DNA of 7,416 nucleotides, taken from contig CAZFKP010000046.1 in assembly GCA_964518725.1 (NCBI GenBank), forward strand, positions 1 through 7,416. Direction: 5' to 3'. The DNA is from JANRKF01 sp964518725. GTDB taxonomy: Bacteria > Pseudomonadota > Alphaproteobacteria > Rickettsiales > SXRF01. Each line of letters opens with the position of its first letter. Positions within the stretch are counted from its first letter, which is position 1. Below the pieces are notes generated by a model. That model was not told the DNA's origin, did not search any database, and was given only the letters and a program-made list of their open reading frames with translations. Below, in pieces: positions 1 to 5,088 of this stretch. A program made the position numbers and the translations under genes.

Positions 1-106
1 CGAGCTGGTATTCCGGCGGGCCAGACGGGTCAACGGTATTGAGCCACATCGGGCGGCACGACGCGAGCGACAACACCGCAAACGCTAGTATAAGTGTACG
101 TTTCAT
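1..106 (-). CDS. Lipoprotein, N-terminal part only (gene runs off the left edge)
   Basis: The minus-strand reading frame from the ATG at 106 is open to the window edge and gives 35 residues beginning MKRTLILAFAVLSLASC. This is a classic lipoprotein signal: two basic residues, a hydrophobic core of about 12 residues, then the lipobox L14-A15-S16-C17. Cys17 would be lipidated and become the mature N-terminus. The residue after it is Arg rather than Asp, so by the E. coli sorting rule it would go to the outer membrane (inference). The mature part begins RPMWLNTVDPSGPPEYQL. I do not recognise the family, and nothing can be said about function. The gene is transcribed away from ftsZ. The Shine-Dalgarno sequence is weak, with only a GAATGAAG-like stretch just upstream. 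Confidence is high that it is a lipoprotein gene because signal and lipobox are textbook. Confidence 0.8.
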   Translation of the reverse strand, partial: MKRTLILAFAVLSLASCRPMWLNTVDPSGPPEYQL

Positions 107-116
107 GGCTTCATTC

Positions 117-122
117 TATAAT
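117..122 (+). promoter_or_regulatory. Candidate -10 hexamer TATAAT upstream of ftsZ
   Basis: A perfect TATAAT lies on the plus strand about 160 bp before ftsZ. The best -35 candidate at 16-bp spacing is TGTACG (95-100), only 3 of 6 matches to TTGACA. The complementary strand (ATATTATAG) could equally be the -10 of the lipoprotein gene, whose ATG is only about 11 bases away, which would leave a very short leader. If used on the plus strand, the ftsZ leader would be about 155 nt and include the hairpin at 158-195. Confidence 0.3.
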
Positions 123-157
123 ATTTTCTCATCACCGTAAAGGCGATTGATCGCAGC

Positions 158-195
158 GCAGCAGGAACCCATCCGCGCTACCGCTGCATTTTTTT
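158..195 (+). terminator. Terminator-like hairpin with T-run in the ftsZ upstream region
   Basis: GCAGCAGG (158-165) pairs with CCGCTGC (181-187), with one bulged A at 163 and a 15-nt loop. It is followed by A and then seven T residues (189-195). That is the shape of a short Rho-independent terminator reading toward ftsZ. There is no plus-strand gene upstream for it to terminate, so it would act either as a leader element for transcripts started near 117-122 or be a chance structure. An alternative pairing, AGCGC (155-159) with GCGCT (175-179), competes with it. Seen by eye only; no free energy was calculated. Confidence 0.3.
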
Positions 196-271
196 GCCGG
201 GAAACACAAAATATAGTAGCAATTGGCGAAAAATCAGGCAATATGTCGCTATTACTATTCCATCTACTTGA

Positions 272-278
272 AGAGGTG
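272..278 (+). promoter_or_regulatory. Ribosome binding site of ftsZ (decides the start)
   Basis: AGAGGTG lies four bases before the ATG at 283, and its GAGG core is six bases away. It supports 283 over the in-frame TTG at 223, which has no comparable purine stretch. Confidence 0.7.
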
Positions 279-282
279 CACC

Positions 283-1800
283 ATGATCAATCTCCACGTC
301 CCCGCAAAACAAGAGTTACTGCGCCCCACCATCACCGTGATTGGTGTCGGCGGCGCAGGCGGCAACGCGGTGAACAACATGATCAGCTCGCAGCTCGAAG
401 GTGTCAACTTCGTCGTGGCGAACACCGATGCACAGGCCATCGACCATTCGCTGACCGACCGCACCATCCAGCTTGGCGCCAATATCACCCGTGGTCTCGG
501 TGCCGGTGCGAACCCTGATATTGGCCGCGCCGCCGCTGAAGAAGCCAAAGAAGAAATTGCCGCCCATATTGAAGGCAGCAACATGGTGTTCATCACCGCC
601 GGCATGGGTGGTGGCACCGGCACCGGCGCAGCCCCGGTGGTTGCGCGCATTGCCAAGGATCTCGGCATGCTGACGGTCGCCGTCGTCACCAAGCCCTTCC
701 AGTTTGAAGGCGCGCACCGCATGCGCCTCGCTGAAGCCGGCCTCAAGGAATTGCAGGATTACGTCGACACACTCATCGTGATCCCGAACCAGAATCTGTT
801 CCGCCTCGCCAACGAAAAAACCACTTTCTCGGATGCGTTCTGCATGGCTGACGAAGTGCTGCATTCCGGCGTGCGCGGCGTCACTGACCTGATGGTAAAA
901 CCCGGCATGATTAACCTCGATTTCGCCGATATCCGCACCGTGATGCGCGAGATGGGCAAAGCCATGATGGGCACCGGCGAAGCGAATGGCGAACGCCGCG
1001 CCGTCGATGCCGCCGAGGCTGCTATTTCCAATCCGCTGCTCGACGATATTTCGCTGAAAGGCGCCCGTGCGCTGCTCGTCAACATCACCGGCGGCATGGA
1101 CATGACCCTGTTCGAGGTCGACGAAGCCATGAACCGCATCCGCGAGGAAGTCGATACCGATGCAAATATTATTTTCGGCTCGACGTTCAGCGATGCGATG
1201 GAGGGCAAAATGCGCGTCTCGGTCGTCGCCACCGGGATTGATGTGCAGAAGCAAACCATGCCCGCCGCACCAAAAATGGTGGCCACCGAAGGTAAGAAGC
1301 CCTTCAGCTTCGCGCCGGTTGCCCCAGCCAAACCGGAGTTCCGTCCGGCTGCACCCATTGCGCGCACTGAGTCCGGGAAAAATTTCTTCACCGCCCCTGA
1401 AGTGGCGCATCACGAAGAGACCGGCGAAGCAACCCATGAAACAGCGTGGCAGGAACAAACACCGGCGGCCGAACAGCAGCTGCAGCCAGTGCTTACTGCA
1501 CGCGAGCCAGCCTCAGCGGCACCGCTACTTTCTGAGCCGCGCTTCATCCCCGCCGGAGCACTCGCCAGCAAACCTCAGTCTGAGCCACAGGACGATGCTG
1601 GCATGGCAGAACAAGGCAGAGGCTTCTTCTCACGCGTGGCTGATGTCGGTCGGGTGTTGTCGTCCCGCGCCAGCCGCAGCGAAGTTGCCGAACGCATTCA
1701 GGTAGTGCAGAAACCTGTGTTTGCTGAAAAACAAGCCATCCACGCCGAAGACGATCAATATCTCGATATTCCGGCTTTCCTGCGCCGCCAGGCAAACTAG
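283..1800 (+). CDS. ftsZ: Cell division protein FtsZ
   Basis: FtsZ is the bacterial tubulin homologue that polymerises with GTP into the Z-ring at midcell and recruits the division machinery. The 505-residue protein shows the nucleotide-binding T1 loop GGAGGNAVN (23-31), the tubulin signature GGGTGTGAAP (109-118) and the T7 loop NLDFAD (211-216). The T7 aspartates D213 and D216 complete the GTPase site of the next subunit. A variable Ala/Pro/Glu-rich linker spans roughly 320-490. The conserved C-terminal peptide YLDIPAFLRRQAN (493-505) is the binding site for membrane anchors such as FtsA. Length is typical of alphaproteobacterial FtsZ. I chose the ATG at 283 because AGAGGTG sits at 272-278 and the protein then starts like its relatives (MINLHVPAKQ). 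The upstream in-frame TTG at 223 would add 20 unrelated residues. The gene stands alone: no ftsA upstream and no lpxC downstream. Its stop overlaps the convergent gene. Confidence 0.98.
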   Translation: MINLHVPAKQELLRPTITVIGVGGAGGNAVNNMISSQLEGVNFVVANTDAQAIDHSLTDRTIQLGANITRGLGAGANPDIGRAAAEEAKEEIAAHIEGSNMVFITAGMGGGTGTGAAPVVARIAKDLGMLTVAVVTKPFQFEGAHRMRLAEAGLKELQDYVDTLIVIPNQNLFRLANEKTTFSDAFCMADEVLHSGVRGVTDLMVKPGMINLDFADIRTVMREMGKAMMGTGEANGERRAVDAAEAAISNPLLDDISLKGARALLVNITGGMDMTLFEVDEAMNRIREEVDTDANIIFGSTFSDAMEGKMRVSVVATGIDVQKQTMPAAPKMVATEGKKPFSFAPVAPAKPEFRPAAPIARTESGKNFFTAPEVAHHEETGEATHETAWQEQTPAAEQQLQPVLTAREPASAAPLLSEPRFIPAGALASKPQSEPQDDAGMAEQGRGFFSRVADVGRVLSSRASRSEVAERIQVVQKPVFAEKQAIHAEDDQYLDIPAFLRRQAN

Positions 1801-2207
1801 CGCGACAGCGTATCTTTTATCCCAAGCTGCTCGGCGAGCTGCTCGCTGAGCGGCCTTATCTGCTTACGGTAATCCGCCTCCAGCGCGCTCCACTGAGTGT
1901 GTTTTTCCCGGTAGTGCTTCATCGCCTCGGCACTCAGGTTCTGCGCCTCCAGCTCGCCGCATAGCTGGTGAAGCGCTTCAAGGATGGGGGTAAGCGCCAT
2001 CTCGCTGCTGAAATAGAGGAGTGTCATATTTTCATTACTAAGGGAGGTGCGTTGTATGTCTGGGTAACGCGCTTCTATCAGATCGTGCAGCATGCGCCGG
2101 ACGATACCCGTATGCTCGCCACCGTTGCAATGCATTACTACATGCTCCCCTTTAATCGCAAAGGTAACCGCCGTTCCAGCGATTTGATGGGATATATTTT
2201 CCGACAT
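1797..2207 (-). CDS. Conserved-looking cytosolic protein of unknown function, 136 aa
   Basis: I do not recognise this protein. It has no signal peptide and no membrane segment. The N-terminal half (about 10-70) alternates short hydrophobic strands (TAVTFAIKG, EHVVMHCNGG, MTLLYFSS) with an amphipathic helix (GIVRRMLHDLIEARY). The C-terminal half (about 70-135) is helical, rich in Glu, Gln, Ala and Leu, and could pack as a helical hairpin or short coiled coil. The start is well supported: the minus strand reads AGGAGG (2213-2218) five bases before the ATG at 2207. It follows the membrane-protein gene 2217-2528 by 9 bp, and its Shine-Dalgarno overlaps that gene's stop, so the two are very likely one operon. 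Its own stop lies inside the last bases of ftsZ. The longer frame on the opposite strand (1968-2495) lacks these signals and is judged a shadow. Confidence 0.8.
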   Translation of the reverse strand: MSENISHQIAGTAVTFAIKGEHVVMHCNGGEHTGIVRRMLHDLIEARYPDIQRTSLSNENMTLLYFSSEMALTPILEALHQLCGELEAQNLSAEAMKHYREKHTQWSALEADYRKQIRPLSEQLAEQLGIKDTLSR

Positions 2208-2212
2208 TCACG

Positions 2213-2218
2213 CCTCCT
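2213..2218 (-). promoter_or_regulatory. Perfect AGGAGG ribosome binding site overlapping the preceding stop codon
   Basis: CCTCCT on the plus strand is AGGAGG on the minus strand, five bases before the ATG at 2207. Two of its bases belong to the TAG stop (2217-2219) of the upstream gene, which suggests translational coupling of the two minus-strand genes. Confidence 0.8.
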
Positions 2219-2528
2219 ATTGCCCGTCCGTATGGATTTTCAGGCTGCCGATTTGCCTGCCAGTGCAGACATCGACATGCACCATCTCAATATCGCCGTC
2301 CTGCCTCGCCATGGCGATACGCAAGATATTGCCATCATAGGTGGTATCCACCACATGCCCTTTGCCTTTCAAATCAAGCTCGCCACCGGGGCAGCTCGAC
2401 GCAACGCTCTTGCTGGCAGCCTTGACCTTCATCCAGGCAGCGGCGCCAACCACCAGAAACCCAACAACCAATACCACACCCATAGAAATGACTAGCGTTT
2501 TTAGCGCCTTTAGGTTTTGTTCGCTCAT
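2217..2528 (-). CDS. Small single-pass membrane protein, DUF6476-like, 103 aa
   Basis: The protein has a short basic N-terminus (MSEQNLKALK), one membrane segment at about 12-32 (VISMGVVLVVGFLVVGAAAW) and a soluble C-terminal domain of about 70 residues, probably periplasmic. That domain reads as a beta-rich module (GNILRIAMAR, EMVHVDVCTGRQIGSLKI), like a single propeller-type repeat. Two cysteines, C46 and C88, could form a disulfide. The layout and position next to an RluA/RluD-family gene resemble small alphaproteobacterial proteins of the DUF6476 type. That assignment is from memory and tentative, and the function is unknown. The ATG at 2528 has GGAG 11 bases upstream, inside the rluD frame. 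The start abuts the rluD ATG head to head. It is probably co-transcribed with the 136-aa gene that follows it. Confidence 0.82.
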   Translation of the reverse strand: MSEQNLKALKTLVISMGVVLVVGFLVVGAAAWMKVKAASKSVASSCPGGELDLKGKGHVVDTTYDGNILRIAMARQDGDIEMVHVDVCTGRQIGSLKIHTDGQ

Positions 2529-3533
2529 ATGACTATTAACTCCGTGGATACAAAAACGCTGATGGTGGAAGAAAGCGCGGCAGGCGAGCGACTTGATAAA
2601 TTCCTAAGCTCCCGCCTTCCCGATCTTTCCCGCAGCCGCGTCCAGTCCCTGCTTGCACAAGGCATGGTCACGCTTGCCGGTACTGTCATAGACGATGCCT
2701 CGCAAAAGGTCAAACCAGGACAAAAATTTCATCTGGTCATTCCCGAACCGACTCCCACCCACATGGTAGCGCAGGAGATCGCGCTTGATATCGTCTATGA
2801 AGACCGCGACCTGCTGGTCATCAACAAACAGGCGGGCCTCACTGTCCATCCCGCGCCCGGCCACCCGGATATGACGCTGGTCAACGCCCTGCTCGCCCAT
2901 TGCGGCAACTCGCTCTCAGGCATCGGCGGCGTATCGCGCCCGGGAATCGTCCACCGCATCGACAAGGATACGACCGGGCTGATGGTCGTCGCCAAGCACG
3001 ATATCGCCCATAACATCCTCTCCGGCCAGCTCGCCGACCGCAGGCTGTCGCGCATCTATCAAGCGGTCTGCTGGGGAACCCCGTCGCCCGCCTCCGGCAC
3101 CATCACTGGCAATATCGGGCGCTCCATCACCAACCGCCAGAAAATGGCCGTGGTAAAAACCGGCGGCAAACCCGCCACCACCCATTACAAATTACTACAG
3201 GATTTTGCTGTCGCCTCGCTGGTGGAATGCACGCTTGAAACCGGCCGCACCCACCAGATCCGCGTGCATATGCTGAAGCTCGGCCATCCGCTGGTCGGTG
3301 ATCCGAGCTATGGGCAAAGCACTGAATCCCGCTTGCGGGCAAATCAGTACAAACAACTTTCACCAACCATCCGGGAAGCCCTGCTCGCCTTCAACCGACA
3401 AGCGCTGCACGCCACCCGCATGGGGTTCGTTCACCCAAAAAGCGGTAAGCTCATGCAATTCACCGCGCCGCTGCCGGAGGACATGCAGCAGCTGCTTGAC
3501 CGCTTACAAGAACAAAAAGGTTGTTTTTCATAG
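2529..3533 (+). CDS. rluD: RluD-type 23S rRNA pseudouridine synthase
   Basis: The enzyme isomerises uridine to pseudouridine in 23S rRNA; RluD acts on helix 69 (positions 1911, 1915 and 1917 in E. coli). An N-terminal S4-type RNA-binding domain is visible at about 20-65 (ERLDKFLSSRLPDLSRSRVQ). The synthase domain follows, with the catalytic motif HRIDKDTTGL (142-151, catalytic Asp145). A later motif GRTHQIRVHM (239-248) and a GDPSYG segment are also characteristic of the RluA/RluC/RluD family. The 334-aa length matches RluD. The start is uncertain. The ATG at 2529 is chosen, but it has only a weak AGG 14 bases upstream. An in-frame TTG at 2517 and an ATG at 2562 (MVEESAAGER) are alternatives, the latter still keeping the whole S4 domain. 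Distinguishing RluD from other RluA-family paralogues by sequence alone is not certain. A 45-bp gap separates it from the transporter gene. Confidence 0.92.
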   Translation: MTINSVDTKTLMVEESAAGERLDKFLSSRLPDLSRSRVQSLLAQGMVTLAGTVIDDASQKVKPGQKFHLVIPEPTPTHMVAQEIALDIVYEDRDLLVINKQAGLTVHPAPGHPDMTLVNALLAHCGNSLSGIGGVSRPGIVHRIDKDTTGLMVVAKHDIAHNILSGQLADRRLSRIYQAVCWGTPSPASGTITGNIGRSITNRQKMAVVKTGGKPATTHYKLLQDFAVASLVECTLETGRTHQIRVHMLKLGHPLVGDPSYGQSTESRLRANQYKQLSPTIREALLAFNRQALHATRMGFVHPKSGKLMQFTAPLPEDMQQLLDRLQEQKGCFS

Positions 3534-3578
3534 CCTAGGGAGCTACAACGACAGCTCAAAAAATATCAGGGGCAGGAC

Positions 3579-5087
3579 ATGACCACACCCATCGCCAACA
3601 CCAACCTCGACGAAACCAGCCCGACCACCCGCAAGGTCGGCTACTTCCTGGGGCCGGCGTTTTTCCTCCTGACGCTCTTCACCGGCGCCCCCGAAGGCAT
3701 GGACATGAATGCCTGGCGGGTTTGCGGCCTCGCCCTGTGGATGGGCACCTGGTGGGTAACCGAAGCCATGCCGCTGCCGGTTTCCTCACTGCTGCCGATC
3801 GTGATTCTGCCGGTTTTCACCAGCATGGACTTCAAGAATGTCGCCTCCCCCTATTCCAGCGGGATTATCTTCCTGCTGCTTGGCGGATTCATGTTGTCGC
3901 TCGCCATGCAGAAGTGGGATCTGCACATGCGTATCGGCCTTGGCATCCTGAGAATCATGGGCAAAGGCCCTAAATCCATCCTCGGCGGCATGATGATCGC
4001 CACTGCCTTCATGGGCATGTGGATCAGCAACACCGCCTGCGCCATCATGATGCTGCCGATGGCGATTTCCATGGCGCTCCTGTTCTGCGGCAAAGACAAG
4101 CAGTGTGACACCGAACACAACCCCTTCGCCAAGGCGATGATCCTCGGTGTGGCCTACGCTGCGGTCGTTGGCGGGCTTTCCACCTTTGTCGGCACCCCGA
4201 CCAACGCCGTGCTGATCGGCTACATGCAGAAAACATACAATTTTGATTTCAGCCTCGCCGACTGGATGTCATTCGGCGTTCCGCTTGCAATTTTGCTGCT
4301 CGGACTCGTGTGGTCACTGCTTGTGTTTATTTTCCTGCGCGGTCATGAAATCGAAGGCGACGTGCGCTCGATGGTGCAGGACGCCTATTCAAACCTTGGC
4401 AAAATCAGCCGCGAGGAAAAAATCGTCGCCGCCGTGTTTATCTGCGCCGCGACATTGTGGTCGGGCAGCGACTACCTTGAGAACCTGCTGAATATCAAAA
4501 TCAGCGACGCCGCCGTGGCCATTTTCGCGGCGCTGCTGCTTTTCCTGATCCCCACCAACCTGAAATTCGACAAATTCGCCATGGAGTGGAAAGACACCGC
4601 CAAGCTGCCATGGGGCATCCTCGTGTTCTTCGGCGGCAGCCTCTGCATCTCGGAGGCGCTGACTGATAGCGGCGTGACACTCTGGCTCTCGACCAAACTC
4701 AATCTGCTGGAAGGCCTGAACATTGTCTTCATCATTGGCGTGGTGGTACTCCTGATGATCGGCGTTTCGGAGATGATGAGCAACGTCGCCACCGTCACCG
4801 CCTTCCTGCCGATCCTGTCGGCGATGGCGGTCGCCATGAACGTGAACCCGCTGCTCGTGCTTATCCCGGCGACACTTGCCGCCAGTTGCGGCTTTATGCT
4901 GCCAGGCGCATCGGCGCCCAACGCATTTGCCTATGGCACCGGCTACCTCAAAATCAAGGACATGGTACGCACCGGCTTCACGCTCGATATCATCTCCGGC
5001 CTCACCGTGGTCTTTTTCACCTTCACCTTCATCAGCATGATCTTTGGCATCGAGCTGGGAGTCGTGCCGGACTGGGCGCTGAAATAA
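3579..5087 (+). CDS. DASS (SLC13) family sodium-coupled anion/dicarboxylate transporter
   Basis: This 502-aa inner-membrane protein has many hydrophobic segments and the marks of the divalent anion:Na+ symporter family, which carries di- and tricarboxylates or sulfate. The first SNT motif is at 150-152 (MWISNTAC) in hairpin 1, with GTPTN at 205-209. The symmetry-related second motif is SNV at 401-403 (EMMSNVATVTAFLP), followed by the family signature region LPGASAPNA (441-449) and YLKIKDMVRTG. The C-terminal end VPDWALK resembles the WPDW-type end of animal SLC13 proteins. The start at 3579 is supported by AGGGG at 3568-3572, six bases away. The substrate cannot be read from the sequence. The decarboxylase gene begins one base after the stop, so a carboxylate or 2-oxo acid is the natural guess. 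SLC13 relatives include both Na+ symporters and exchangers, so an exchange mode is also possible. Confidence 0.93.
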   Translation: MTTPIANTNLDETSPTTRKVGYFLGPAFFLLTLFTGAPEGMDMNAWRVCGLALWMGTWWVTEAMPLPVSSLLPIVILPVFTSMDFKNVASPYSSGIIFLLLGGFMLSLAMQKWDLHMRIGLGILRIMGKGPKSILGGMMIATAFMGMWISNTACAIMMLPMAISMALLFCGKDKQCDTEHNPFAKAMILGVAYAAVVGGLSTFVGTPTNAVLIGYMQKTYNFDFSLADWMSFGVPLAILLLGLVWSLLVFIFLRGHEIEGDVRSMVQDAYSNLGKISREEKIVAAVFICAATLWSGSDYLENLLNIKISDAAVAIFAALLLFLIPTNLKFDKFAMEWKDTAKLPWGILVFFGGSLCISEALTDSGVTLWLSTKLNLLEGLNIVFIIGVVVLLMIGVSEMMSNVATVTAFLPILSAMAVAMNVNPLLVLIPATLAASCGFMLPGASAPNAFAYGTGYLKIKDMVRTGFTLDIISGLTVVFFTFTFISMIFGIELGVVPDWALK

Positions 5088-5088
5088 G

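Larger units (their letters stand above)
107..282. promoter_or_regulatory. Divergent intergenic region between the lipoprotein gene and ftsZ
   Basis: This 176-bp region has no coding signal and must carry the promoters of both flanking genes. It is AT-rich at 113-130 and 189-260 compared with the GC-rich genes. Visible elements are a perfect TATAAT at 117-122 (plus), an imperfect inverted repeat GCGAT-TG-ATCGC at 143-154, a terminator-like hairpin with a T-run at 158-195, and a TTGCCG hexamer at 194-199. TATAGT at 212-217 and TAGCAA at 217-222 are possible -10 elements. I found no TTAA-N7-TTAA CtrA box and no GANTC methylation site, both of which mark the ftsZ promoter of Caulobacter. Which promoter is used cannot be settled by eye. 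Confidence 0.55.

Noticed and set aside
143..154. Inverted repeat GCGAT-TG-ATCGC upstream of ftsZ
   Set aside because: A single 5-bp dyad with a two-base centre is expected by chance in GC-rich DNA. No second copy was seen in the window.
223..282. Twenty-codon N-terminal extension of FtsZ from TTG 223
   Set aside because: The extension is unlike any FtsZ N-terminus, has no ribosome binding site, and the ATG at 283 has a good one.
316..1458. Long open frame of 380 codons antisense to ftsZ
   Set aside because: It lies entirely within ftsZ, has no ribosome binding site, and its His/Gly/Ala-rich translation is what the complement of GC-rich codons gives. It is a shadow.
1968..2495. Plus-strand open frame of 175 codons across the two minus-strand genes
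   Set aside because: The opposite-strand genes have a perfect AGGAGG, a clear membrane segment and operon spacing. This frame has none of these.
3540..3557. Inverted repeat GAGCT-N8-AGCTC between rluD and the transporter gene
   Set aside because: The 5-bp stem is followed by A residues, not T residues, on the plus strand and by CCC on the minus strand, so it is not an intrinsic terminator. It is also too short to call an operator.
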